This document shows, one piece after another, positions 46,716-54,955 of a DNA stretch of 64,000 nt. How positions within the stretch are numbered: the stretch's first letter is position 1; the number at the start of each line of letters is the position of its first letter. The notes under the pieces were generated by a model. That model was not told where the DNA came from, did no database searches, and worked only from the letters and a program-made list of their open reading frames with translations. The stretch is from contig NW_024737068.1 in assembly GCF_018991925.1 (NCBI RefSeq), positions 1,052,239-1,116,238 of the forward strand. The letters run 5' to 3'. The DNA comes from Homarus americanus (taxonomy: Eukaryota; Arthropoda; Malacostraca; Decapoda; Nephropidae). Position numbers and translations under genes: made by a program.

Positions 46716-48349
46716 CAGGAGTATTAAATTTTTGCCCCTCAGGCCCCAATGTGGGTCAGTGACCTATGCCCGGGTGGGCTAATCCCCTTAAAAAAAAAAA
46801 AGCCGCGGGAAATTAAGGTTTGTTTACATCCGGCAGTTCGGCTGCTCTCTCTCTCTCTGCTTGTCTATACAGAGTACAACATTTAACCCTTCAATATATA
46901 TGAGCAGTAAATAAGTGTTGCTTTCATATTCTTATGTAGAGTAATGACGATATATTTTCACATGTGCGCACTTACATACGAGCAGTCTCACTTTTTTTTT
47001 TACCATTAATGGTTAGCTACTTATATTGTTCCATTTATTAACATTAAATAACATTACAGGTACTTCAAGCAACCATATTCATTTTTTACATTAATTTTAC
47101 TACAGCTAAACTCAGGGTCTTATTTTCTTCAGTTTTATATGTAGAACCAATCAGTCACTGGTTTCGTAAGCTTTAACATAAACAATGCCGGCAGCCGTCT
47201 CGTCTCCTCTAATATTCCACGTATTATTAATAAATTGTATTGTTAATTTTGCACACACGTACATTAATTCAATAAAAACAAATTCAGAAACATTAATTAA
47301 AATATATATGAACAGTAAATAAGTGTTGCTTTCATATTCTTATGTAAAGTAATGACGATATGTTTTCACGTGTGCGCATGCTCACTTACATACGCGCGAT
47401 CTCTCTTTTCTTTACCATTATCGTTAGCTACTTCTATTGTTCCATTTATTAACATTAAATAACATTACTTAAAACAACCATATTAATTTTACTACAGCTA
47501 CAACCAAGGTCTTATTTTCTTCAGTTTTATATGTAGAACCAGTCAGTCACTGGTTTTGTAATCAACGAAAACAATGCTGTGTCATTTCCTCGTGTGTTTT
47601 AATATTCTACGTATTATTAATGAATTGTATTGCTCATTTTGCACACATAAACATTAATTCAATAAAAAAGACATTCAGTAATAAACAATAATGAATCTTT
47701 TGTACATAAGAGAAATGACGCTGTTTACACGATTATGCACGTCGTCTGCACGTTGGCGGGCCGTTCAAACCCGTCGAAATTCAAGTTTCCGCCGTCAAAA
47801 TTTTTATTTATTTATTTTTTTGTGTGTTCCAATAAAATACGTTAAGAATTAAAAACTCGCCAAATTTGAGAAGCTACTATACGACATTTAACCCTTCAAT
47901 ATGTCTTCAAAGAGACCATGACGAAGAGAAAGTGGTGCTAGTGCTTCCAGGCATAAGCACAAGTCACTATCTATCCAGGAAAAGGGTGAATTTCCATAGT
48001 CCGGCAATTTCCATGGTCCGGCACCGGTCAGGTCCCGAGGTTGCCGGACTAGAGAGGTACAACCTGTATTGCTTCAGTACTTCATTTTAGAGTAAACTTG
48101 AAATATTCAGATTCAGTACAAGGAAATAAAGACTTCTGAAGACATATATAAATTACAGTAATCATTAATAGTGTTACATTGTTGGAATAATTCAATAATA
48201 TGATGGAGTCTTTAGTAGAGCTCATTTGGTAATGTGAAGTGTACTCCTCCTCCCTACAGTCGTGTGCTACAGCTGCCTTGTACCCCGTATATCATGTGGT
48301 GGAGGGCGATACTGTGCTGGCTGAGTGGCGACCTACACGTGGCTGGTGA
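28574..48349 (+). CDS. D-serine dehydratase-like PLP enzyme, complete 9-exon gene
   Basis: Enzymes of this family (fold type III, alanine-racemase-like barrel, DSD_C domain) deaminate D-serine and related D-3-hydroxy amino acids using PLP and a metal ion. Exons 28574-28734, 30627-30782, 31196-31317, 34673-34828, 36342-36488, 37410-37504, 39346-39440, 45216-45321 and 48260-48349 join in frame through GT-AG introns and give 375 residues, close to vertebrate D-serine dehydratase. The PLP lysine is K49 in QTKTHKT. Also visible are [55 protein letters not shown] and the metal pair H346/C348 in [19 protein letters not shown]. The stretch before the lysine reads RAQTK where relatives usually have RPHxK. 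The start is the first ATG after a TATAGACAG that could be an acceptor, so an upstream 5' UTR exon is possible. Confidence 0.95.
28735..30626 (+). other. intron 1 of D-serine dehydratase
   Basis: AT-rich. A piece at 29070-29170 faintly resembles the C-terminal end of a LINE ORF2 ([10 protein letters not shown]). No other coding signal was seen. Confidence 0.7.
30627..30782 (+). CDS. D-serine dehydratase exon 2
   Basis: Encodes [20 protein letters not shown] and [20 protein letters not shown]. The acceptor GGGGATAG at 30626 was chosen because it alone restores the frame with exon 1; the later CTGCAG would shift it. The acceptor is weak in pyrimidines. Confidence 0.88.
31196..31317 (+). CDS. 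D-serine dehydratase exon 3
   Basis: Encodes [20 protein letters not shown] and [14 protein letters not shown]. Strong pyrimidine-rich acceptor CTATCTCAG, donor GTATGT. Confidence 0.94.
32109..34352 (+). mobile_element. CR1/L2-like LINE, 5' truncated, inside intron 3
   Basis: Same strand as the host gene. Linker-region ORF2 sequence (32142-32534) is followed by reverse transcriptase (32578-33258 and 33204-34283). Motifs are [71 protein letters not shown], the catalytic FADDTK, then the C-terminal [16 protein letters not shown] and [12 protein letters not shown]. At least two frameshifts (about 32540 and 33205) break the frame; the endonuclease is missing. The 3' end is a GGCCAATAGGCCC hairpin followed by TTCTTATG repeats ending near 34352. 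Confidence 0.92.
33204..34283 (+). pseudogene. LINE reverse transcriptase, palm to C-terminus
   Basis: An uninterrupted frame of about 359 codons holding the second half of the reverse transcriptase with its catalytic aspartates (YLDFSKAF and FADDTK) and the thumb. It is joined out of frame to the upstream half, so it is not expected to give a working protein. Confidence 0.88.
34361..34660. other. intron 3 remainder
   Basis: AT-rich; contains a short local duplication of CTTGAAGTGATCAGTTGT (34599-34645). No coding signal. Confidence 0.6.
34673..34828 (+). CDS. D-serine dehydratase exon 4
   Basis: Encodes [19 protein letters not shown] and [19 protein letters not shown]. Acceptor CCATTTCAG, donor GTGAGG. 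Confidence 0.94.
   Translation: MECGGRMKQGWTWHYNSTTLLISPLLVSMSTVAIPMVPVSPKKSCRSKKTL
35881..36144 (-). pseudogene. mariner/Tc-like transposase fragment in intron 4
   Basis: A frame of about 87 codons with [20 protein letters not shown] and [15 protein letters not shown], resembling the catalytic-domain segment with SDEATFxVSG and SPKVNVxCAL seen in Tc3/mariner-type proteins of arthropods. The flanks give no clear terminal repeats, so this is a scrap. The first catalytic Asp region is already changed ([11 protein letters not shown]). Confidence 0.6.
36342..36488 (+). CDS. D-serine dehydratase exon 5
   Basis: Encodes [27 protein letters not shown] and IHPGNYTF, the loop that holds the PLP phosphate in the family. 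Acceptor ACCTTCCAG, donor GTGAGT. Confidence 0.94.
37410..37504 (+). CDS. D-serine dehydratase exon 6
   Basis: Encodes [20 protein letters not shown] and [11 protein letters not shown]. Of two nearby AG sites (GCCAG and AACAG), only the second keeps the frame and the family motif, so the start is set after AACAG. Confidence 0.92.
37819..39001. mobile_element. non-autonomous Tigger derivative (copy A), intron 6
   Basis: Terminal inverted repeats run CAGTAGTACCCCGCTTAACG at 37819 and CGTTAAGCGGGGTAATACTG at 39001, with a perfect TA target duplication on each side. The next about 150 bases resemble the left end of the autonomous Tigger at 7399 (CATAACATATGGGATTAATT; CCCAAACTCCACTTTTT). The interior carries no transposase but two copies of a unit of about 270 bases (38158-38445 and 38566-38830). 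Size 1183 bases. Confidence 0.9.
39346..39440 (+). CDS. D-serine dehydratase exon 7
   Basis: Encodes [20 protein letters not shown] and GVFRGHPNL. Its last bases and donor GTAAGT are tandemly copied downstream (39410-39575). Confidence 0.93.
39410..39575 (+). repeat. tandem copies of the exon 7 / intron 7 boundary
   Basis: Four imperfect units of GTGGCCACCCTAACCTTAA plus GTAAGTCACCCTGGCCTTC. Unit 1 is the true exon end and donor; units 2 and 3 have AATAAG or AATCAC in place of the donor GT; unit 4 keeps GTAAAT. Confidence 0.88.
39591..39730 (+). mobile_element. left end of a different pogo/Tigger-like element, truncated
   Basis: After a TA comes CAGTGAGTTCTGCTATAACG followed by several ACGCGA/ACGCGT words (TGTAACGCGATTCC). 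This layout resembles pogo-type ends. No matching right end was found in intron 7, so its extent is unknown. Confidence 0.45.
40415..41530. mobile_element. non-autonomous Tigger derivative (copy B), intron 7
   Basis: Ends CAGTCAACCCTCACTTTACG at 40415 and GTAAAGTGAGGGTTGACTG at 41530, flanked by TA on both sides. The left end closely follows the autonomous Tigger at 7399. The interior again holds two copies of the unit seen in copy A (about 40756-41040 and 41162-41430). Size 1116 bases. Confidence 0.92.
41631..42980 (+). pseudogene. gag-like protein of gypsy remnant
   Basis: The frame starts ATG at 41631 ([16 protein letters not shown]) and meets a TGA at 41764-41766, then continues open to 42980. 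A charged coiled segment is followed by a capsid-like part ([53 protein letters not shown]). Near the end are CCHC-type knuckle motifs ([43 protein letters not shown]). This is typical of nucleic-acid-binding gag of Ty3/gypsy elements. The early stop alone would abolish the protein unless translation restarts. Confidence 0.88.
42964..43212 (+). pseudogene. aspartic protease domain of gypsy remnant
   Basis: It lies one frame off gag, as pol often does. It has the active-site box [13 protein letters not shown] and a following [21 protein letters not shown] at 43210-43212 separates it from the downstream pol frame, which continues in the same phase ([18 protein letters not shown]). Confidence 0.85.
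43213..44490 (+). pseudogene. protease/RT linker joined to integrase, RT and RNase H deleted
   Basis: The first about 35 codons end with [14 protein letters not shown], the region that precedes reverse transcriptase in gypsy pol. Then comes a short unrelated-looking piece and immediately the integrase: [14 protein letters not shown] with HACEPCQ (zinc-binding HHCC), [11 protein letters not shown], and the DDE core with D in [10 protein letters not shown] in [14 protein letters not shown] and E in [17 protein letters not shown]-terminal region follows ([18 protein letters not shown]). No YxDD motif exists anywhere between. The frame is open through this deletion join and runs into the LTR. Confidence 0.88.
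44419..44770 (+). repeat. 3' LTR of gypsy remnant
   Basis: It begins TGTATGTATATTATG directly after a purine tract (GAGGGGGGGGG) and ends ATACCAACA. About 352 bases. No second copy was found 5' of gag. Confidence 0.7.
45216..45321 (+). CDS. D-serine dehydratase exon 8
   Basis: Encodes [20 protein letters not shown] and LLYILPWH, ending exactly on the metal-ligand histidine H346. Donor GTATGT. Confidence 0.94.
45388..45890. mobile_element. long foldback (palindromic) MITE in intron 8
   Basis: The left arm 45388-45542 is inversely repeated at 45736-45890. Matching blocks are ACTCACTTTATACGAGCTTG with the complement of AAGCTAGTGTAAAATGAGT, TTGATTGGTCCATAAAAGTG with the complement at 45813-45833, and GAGACCTGTTCTTCTC with GAGAAGAAGAGGTCT. 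About 190 bases separate the arms. No protein is encoded. Confidence 0.82.
46608..48066 (+). mobile_element. non-autonomous TIR element, second pogo/Tigger-like family, intron 8
   Basis: Inverted ends CAGGTTGTACCTCTCTAGTC at 46608 and GACTAGAGAGGTACAACCTG at 48066 match perfectly over at least 25 bases and are flanked by TA. The interior has two copies of a segment of about 400 bases (46905-47240 and 47308-47640, both with CAGTAAATAAGTGTTGCTTT). Near the right end is the start of a transposase frame (47901). Size 1459 bases. Confidence 0.92.
47901..47992 (+). pseudogene. N-terminal scrap of Tigger-type transposase
   Basis: ATG at 47901 reads MSSKRP, a TGA, then [22 protein letters not shown], resembling the first residues of CENP-B-domain Tigger transposases. 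It stops there; the rest of the gene has been lost or replaced by non-coding sequence. Confidence 0.65.
48260..48349 (+). CDS. D-serine dehydratase exon 9 (last coding exon)
   Basis: Encodes [20 protein letters not shown] and ends EWRPTRGW then TGA. C348 is the second metal ligand. Acceptor TCCCTACAG. Confidence 0.95.
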   Translation, partial: SCATAALYPVYHVVEGDTVLAEWRPTRGW

Positions 48350-49604
48350 ACATGTGTACGTTACTCACCTACATCTTAAGATCGACATATGTTGGTGACA
48401 AAGGCCTCGGAACAATGTATGGCTGGTGAAAACTTGGTGATGTTGAATGTTTCTCAGGTTCACTTGTGATTTTAGTGGAAATTATGTGGTTAATGATATG
48501 TATGACTAAATATTTTTATTTCATCATATAATCCTAATTAAGAAATACATGAACATTTTTTTAATGCAGTACTTAGGTGGTGACACAGACAAGACCCAAA
48601 CCATTCATTTGCTTGACCTTAATAAACACACGGCTAAATATGAGGCAGCCACATTTAGCAGCAAGTTCTAACATAACCTAATGCAACCAACATCATGATA
48701 GTTATTTATTTAGCCACAGATGATGCAGCTTATTCCTTTATTTAAAGGTGATGACTTTAAAAGAAATCTCTTGACATAAGTGTATTTTTCAAGTTTTATT
48801 TCTTTATAATTACCAGTATACCATATTCACTGAGTGCATGCTAAAGCTTTTCACCTCTGTATCAGACAATGGGTTTCTTCTCTTTCTCTTTTCTCTGTAA
48901 TGGCATCCAGTCCATCAACTCACCCCACCTCCCTACTCTTTTCAACCCGTCACAACTCACGTCATTCCTTATCATGCTACCACTTTCCAGGTGAATTCTC
49001 TCTTTGAAACTCATCATCATTTATCCTCCTCGCTCCCCACTTGTCTTGATTATACCACAGAATTTATTTTACTCGCATCTTTCTATCAACAATCTTCTTA
49101 CCACACAACAAATGTCATCTATCTTATCCATGGTGTGATTGGCAAGATTGGTAAGTCACTACATTGCAAGTACTGTATTGTACCATTCTTTACAGGGCAT
49201 TGTTTTATATATTTCTATGTAAAAAAAATACCAATATATAATATTTTATTATTATTGTTTTTGGGTGTGTTGTTAATTACAGTATATTGTTAAATGTGTG
49301 TGTATGTTTATAGTGTTCTCAGATTACTTACAGTGCCAGCATTGCTCCATACAGCACCAGTATTGCTCCAGTGGACTGTATGAATTAAAAGATTGGGCCT
49401 AATAAATATAATTGAGATTAGGTCTTTTATCTCCCTTGCCATTTCATTGTTTCCTTAACCCTTGTGTATAGGTTCCTCCTCTGAGCTGAATAAAATCGTC
49501 TGGCATTAGCCAAATAAAATATTATAAGTGGTGTCCCCATAGTGAAGGTGTTACTACTTTAAACCCAATTCATATAAATGTAATGTGGAACTGTACTTTC
49601 AGAT
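48350..49604. other. 3' UTR and downstream DNA of D-serine dehydratase
   Basis: Non-coding after the stop. The first AATAAA is at 48621-48626 and is a plausible polyadenylation signal. AT-rich and without recognised repeats after that. Confidence 0.55.
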
Positions 49605-49835
49605 TAGGTTAGGTTAGCTCTGAGTATGCTAGGTTAGCTTTGGTTAAGGTAAGTTAGTCTAGCTCTGGTTGGTATTGGTCAAGTTGAGTTATATAAAGTT
49701 AGCTATGGTTCAGTTATGTTAGATTTGCTCAGGTTAGGTTGGCTTTGGTTAAATTAGGTTAGGTTACTTCTGCTTAGGTTTGGTTAAATTAGTTTAAGCT
49801 AGGTATGGTTAGGTTAATTTAAATTAGGGTTAACC
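49605..49835 (+). repeat. degenerate TTAGG-like tract
   Basis: Many GGTTAG and TTAGGTTAG words with spacers such as CTCTG and CTTTGGTTA. Similar tracts occur at 51085-51210 and 51535-51610 in the same orientation. Confidence 0.65.
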
Positions 49836-50099
49836 CATACATGGTTACTGACATTAATTATGTTTTCCCATGTAATACACTAATTGGTCACTGACTTAAT
49901 TCACTTCAGGATAAGCTAGGGTTCCCAAGGCTTTGCTAAGGGCTCCTATGGGTCCAAATCTGTAGAATAACTCATTTTATACAACTTGTGGCTATGATTA
50001 AATTCATGGAAGCCAACCCATACCCTCCCAAGGGACAAGTGGGAGGTGGCCTTTCTCCCCACCATCCATCCAGCCAACCCAGTTCTCAACCAGAACATC

Positions 50100-50565
50100 G
50101 ATCCACACACACAAAGAAGAGGATCATCAAGCCCACCTGTGTACTTGACTACAGCAGCAACCTGCACCTTGTTGACAAGTCTAACAGCATGATATCTACA
50201 ATGGAGTCTGCAAGTAAGACAATCAAGTGGAACAACAAGCTATTTTTCCATCTGTTCGACTTGACGCTCCTCAATGCTCACATCCTGTTCATGTCTGTCA
50301 CCAAGAAGATGGTCTTCCATGACATTGTCCACGAGGTGGTATGTGTGTGTGCTCCTGCGGGAATATGCGGAGGAGAGGATGAATGCCCATTTCAGATGTC
50401 TCCATAATGAACCTACCCACATCATCCCTCATGGCCACTGTCCTTGCACCATTCAAATTGCGCCAGCTATGACACAAAGTACTATTGCCTTGATTGTAAT
50501 GTGCCGTTTGTGTGTTGACCCTTGTTTCCGGGAGTACCACACTCTGGGTGTGTATCAAGTGCTTG
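50100..50565 (+). pseudogene. piggyBac-like transposase, C-terminal remnant
   Basis: The first frame reads IKPTCVLDYSSNLHLVDKSN, MISTMESASKTIKWNNKLFF and LFDLTLLNAHILF, the conserved block of piggyBac/PGBD transposases with the third catalytic Asp (usually GVDKSD; here HLVDKSN). A second frame continues with a Cys/His-containing tail ending CRLCVDPCFREYHTL, the usual C-terminal zinc-binding end. At least one frameshift near 50340 separates them. The N-terminal half is missing. Confidence 0.82.
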
Positions 50566-50570
50566 GTACA

Positions 50571-51080
50571 ATGTATAATATAGTGATAAGTGTATATATT
50601 AGTGTAAGAAAATAGCATAAGAACAATTTGATAAGTGAATAGTGCGTAATTGTGTGGAGGCCGTGAAACAGATGAGGCAGGGTGTTTGGTGAAGGGAAGA
50701 CCATCACGTTCCACATAGCGTTGTTACCACATATCTGTGTGAAAACTCTCAGAACACTATATGACAGGCAACTTTGTGCCTCCAGTGTACATAGTGTATA
50801 TACGGGTATAGAAAATTTTTATAGCTATAGTGTTAAGTAAATAGCATAAGGAAGTGGTAGCAGACATGATAGCACCTCAGCATCGCTGCATCCATGGCAA
50901 TGCCCAACTGCCCAGGACCTTTAAACCAGGTAAGGAGTTTACAGGTGTGCTTTTCACGGTTACCACATGACTTTGGGGGTTGTGTTGGCCCCCCCCCCCA
51001 AAAAAAAAGGAAAATATTTGGCCATCTAGGCACAACCTAGATTAAATTAATTGACCATTAATGCATTAAGTTACATTCGT
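50571..51080. other. non-coding spacer
   Basis: No gene recognised; a C run and A run at 50990-51010 resemble a retrotransposed tail but lack a body. Confidence 0.4.
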
Positions 51081-51084
51081 TTAA

Positions 51085-51610
51085 CTCTGGTTAGGTTAGA
51101 TTTGTTCTTGCTATGTCAGGTTAGCTCTGATTAGGTTAGGTCAGCTCTGGTTAGGTTTGATTAAGCCTAGTTAGGTTAGATTAGCACTTTTTTAACTTGG
51201 GTTAACCTAATCCGCCTGGTATCATTAGAGTGATTCATTAATTATCAGGTGAAACTAGATGGGGTGTTTAATCTTCAGGTGATCCAAAAGTAATAGCTTA
51301 TTAAATATCTTGAAATAACTGTCAGGAGAGTGTACTGTATATGAATGTTGGTTACAACTTTATCTAACTTATTTAAAAGAGCACATGTGTTCCCTCATTA
51401 CCCTTACACACACCACTTACAGTACATGAAAATTGTGATTATATGTGTATATTAGCCTCTTGGCTTATTTTACCTCATGAGTAAACACCCTAAAACTATG
51501 AAGGGGGGTTATGTTACGTAAGGCCATGGTATATATGGTTAGTTTTAGGCTAGGTCATGTTAGGTTATGTTTTGTATGGTTAGGTTAAGTCAGCATTAGG
51601 TTAGGGAATC
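51085..51610 (+). repeat. two degenerate TTAGG-like tracts
   Basis: At 51085-51210 and 51535-51610, words GGTTAGGTTAG and CTGGTTAGGTTTG recur irregularly, with AT-rich unique DNA between them. Confidence 0.6.
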
Positions 51611-51639
51611 ATTAGGTTGGTAAATCATCAGGTGATCCC

Positions 51640-53189
51640 ACTCAGAACCGTTGTATCATACCTGTATAATTAGTGTTATCACCTTGATAGATGGAGCAAC
51701 AACTCTCACTCCTAGACATCTACTATGGATTGCTGGGGTAATCTTTGATATAGAATTGGCGCACATAATAAATTGACACCTTGCCATATACTTTCCCTAT
51801 GTTGTGTGGAGAGTGCTAGACAAACCCCTCTATATTCTCTGGTGAGAATATATATGGCAAGAAACTGTAATGTTAATTTTTATGTTTAATATGTGCTTCT
51901 GTATAATATGAATAATGTTTTTTTTATGAAAATATAATGATATAGTATATGTGATACTGCATGTAGAGAGTTTTGTCCTATAATATGTGGCAGGCGTGTT
52001 GGGCAACTTTGGTCAGCTTACACGGTGAAACAATACTGTATGTACCAGTAATTCCACCAATTAAAAAAAAAAACAGTTGTATAGCAGAGTTAATATTCCC
52101 AGTTAAGTGCAGTACACTTTTCCATATGTAATGTTTATACTTCATACCTTACAGCTAACTTACACAAGTGTGGAACAGTGGAAAATGGATGTTTATATTA
52201 GCGTAGCTTAAGTTAGTGCAGCTGTCCAGGGAGGCCATGGCCATCGGAGGGAAATTCTTTGACTCCCGCTTCATATTTCTACCGTGTGCATCAAACTATC
52301 AGTTCATAATCAAAGAATGCTTCTGATCTTGCATCTGGCAACAGTCACATGATCACATCCCCTGTTCCACATGGTGGTACATGGCCTTGGAACCCTGCAG
52401 CATCACACATAATCACGGTAAGTTGAATATACTTGATCAAGGTTATGCTATGTCAACCTCCTTGCACATTTACATAAAAGTTGATGAGGAAAATTCCTGG
52501 AATTACTTCACCGTTAGTAAATATATTGTTATCGTTAGGTAGTGAGATAGTCCCTAATATATTTGATTGAAATTCTTAATATTTTATTTTTATCTGAATG
52601 GTGTACATAAAGGCCTTAGTTAAGAACGTTCAGGTTACGGGCAAGTCGAAGGGAATGATTGAAACCCGTCTTTTGACGCATTCAATATTTATTGATGTGG
52701 TCAAAACCTGCAGAGGAGAAGGCGTTCATAATATTACAAGGTGATCCATCTGATACATAATTAGTTAGTCTCACACAATTTTATCTTAATTACAATTTAT
52801 TAAACATACTGACATAACAAAAAGTTCATAACTCTATTAATCTTAGCTTCGCTTCATTCTGCATTGTCTTATTACTCCAGGTTAGGCAGAAACGAGTAGG
52901 CGTAATTAGTCAACAATATTTCATTACCGAGGGGTATGTCATCACTTAGGCTGTACTTACAAGTGCGAGTCAATGCAGATCAGTATGGTGTTCCAAGAGA
53001 AAACAGTACAGTATTGCATAAATCGTCCCAGCACAAATTCTCGGACAGGAGAAGGCTGGTCTTCACAGCATCACTAGAGAGGGCGATCTGTCTCATGGAG
53101 GGGCGGGCAGCCACTGCCACCAGTCTAAGACAGTCCACTCAGCAGAACCAGGACTTGTCTGTAAACACTTCTACATCTGGCGAGGTCAC
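51640..53189. other. non-coding or unrecognised region
   Basis: Mostly AT-rich. The part from about 52930 to 53190 becomes GC-richer and has an open frame of about 90 codons that I cannot assign. It lies directly upstream of the LINE RNase H piece and may be a damaged part of it. Confidence 0.4.
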
Positions 53190-53338
53190 AGGTCGAAAGA
53201 TTTAATGGCATCACACGCCAGCACTGAAACCATAGCCATCCTCACGGGCATTCATGAGGGGGCGACCTATGCTCGCACTGAACGCCGGAACCTCCTGATA
53301 ATCAGTGACAGCACTTCTGTGCTCGTGACAAATTACCC
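53190..53338 (+). mobile_element. LINE RNase H domain, left half
   Basis: Reads ASHASTETIAILTGIHEG and NLLIISDSTSVLVTNY, matching the Glu-helix and SDS strand of RNase H domains found at the end of I/jockey-type LINE ORF2. It is interrupted at 53338 by the short LTR element; the domain continues at 54956. Confidence 0.75.
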
Positions 53339-53782
53339 TGTAGTGGATTTCTCCCCTACAAACGCTGTTTGTCGCTGAGTAGCCGACCCCACGAATTCCC
53401 CTGTGTATGCCTCGTGGTCTGGGCCGACCAGTGCCGCCCACGGAGCGGGAGTCAACTATCTACCCACGCCTACCTCCGCTATAAAAGACCTGACCTCGTG
53501 GTGACCACCCTCTTTTCTACCTACACCAACCAGCTAGCAACACCTCCTCTTCCGCCTGCCTGGCGGTCCTCGCTCCCACCGGCGAGCATGGCGACCCACA
53601 AGCTGGTCCTCCTCTGAGCACCCTCACCAACCAGCTCTCTCTGCATCACGCTTGTAACCACGCTGCCACTTCCCAGCACCAAGCTGCATTGTACATCCAA
53701 TACAACATGTATACAGAGAGCACATTGTGAGTTTCCTTTCTCCATCCCATCCTGAGTGTGAACCAAAATACAATACCCCACA
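53339..53782 (+). repeat. 5' LTR of short LTR element, copy 2
   Basis: 444 bases with a clear TATAAAA box at 53480-53486, which in copy 1 is TATTTAA. Confidence 0.88.
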
Positions 53783-54507
53783 AATGGTGACCCCTGGAGA
53801 TTCGCACTCACATAGGATGGAGGAGAAACAGATCACGCTCCCAGTCTTCAAGCAACTTGGAAGACTGGCTTATCCACCCAGAGGCAGCTTTCATCGGCTC
53901 TACAGCTACTGTCTCTAAACCGCAGGTTAGACACCCTAGAGCAGCACTGCTTCTCTAAGCAGACACCAGCTCCTCTTCCTGCCCCAAGCACCACGTCCTA
54001 CCGACCCCAGTACACCCGTCCTGCCTCAGACGCCGCCCCTGGCCCAGCAGTACCCCCTGCCGCTTCTCCTGATGCAGCCCCTGCTCCCGACGCGGCCCAT
54101 GTGCCTGAGTGCGGACCCACACACCCCTCTTTTCTCCCTCAGGTACCCCCCTGCTACTGTCCTGCACCCTGCTGCTGTCATGGACCCAGCTGCTGTCACG
54201 AGCCCTCATCCGCTTCTGCTGACGCAGCCCCTGCTCCTGACCCAGGCCCACACCCCCCAGCAGGCGCATCTGACGACTCTACATGTCGCGAGTGAAGCAC
54301 AATATTCATCGCCTCCACAACCCTCTTTCTCCTCTTCTCCCACAGATCTTGTGTGTCTAGACAGTTGCCTCCACTAGCGGCCGGCTCATCCACGCCATCG
54401 CCGTTATGTTTCGCATGAGGCATGCACCGCCCGTTCTGCCTCACATGTGCCATGCAACCCTGCAGACAACAAGTCCCCTACACCGCCTGGAGGGAAGGAG
54501 GGAGTAT

Positions 54508-54955
54508 TGTAGTGGATTTCTCCCCTACAAACGCTGTTTGTCGCTGAGTAGCCAATCCCACGAATTCCCCTGTGTATGCCTCATGGTCTTGGTCAACCAG
54601 CGCCGCCCATGGAGCGGGGGTCAACTATCTACCCACGCCTACCTCCGCTATAAAAGACCTGACCTCGTGGTGACCACCCTCTTTTCTACCTACACCAACC
54701 AGCCAGCAACACCTCCTCCTCCTCCGCCTGCCTGGCGGTCCTCGCTCCCACCGGCGAGCATGGCGACCCACAAGCTGGTCCTCCTCTGAGCATCCTCACC
54801 AACCAGCTCTCTCTACATCACCACTTGTAACCACGCTGCCACTTCCCAGCACCAAGCTGCACTGTACATCCAATACAACATGTATACAGAGAGCACATTG
54901 TGAGTTTCCTTTCTCCATCCCATCCTGAGTGTGAACCAAAATACAATACCCCACA
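54508..54955 (+). repeat. 3' LTR of short LTR element, copy 2
   Basis: Starts TGTAGTGGATTTCTCCCC and ends ATACCCCACA. It also carries TATAAAA and a GCACATTGTGAGTTTCC end block, very similar to its 5' partner. Confidence 0.88.

Larger units (their letters stand above)
53339..54955 (+). mobile_element. short non-autonomous LTR retrotransposon, complete (copy 2)
   Basis: LTRs at 53339-53782 and 54508-54955. A TGGTGACCCC primer-binding-like site follows the 5' LTR, the purine tract GGAGGGAAGGAGGGAG precedes the 3' LTR, and the 4-bp target duplication ACCC lies at 53335-53338 and 54956-54959. The interior is about 725 bases and has the same Pro/Ala-rich composition as copy 1, but its frame is broken. 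Same family as 22308-23908. Confidence 0.9.

Noticed and set aside
52936..53205. Small protein upstream of the RNase H piece
   Set aside because: Frame differs from the RNase H frame, no recognisable domain, and no splice support.
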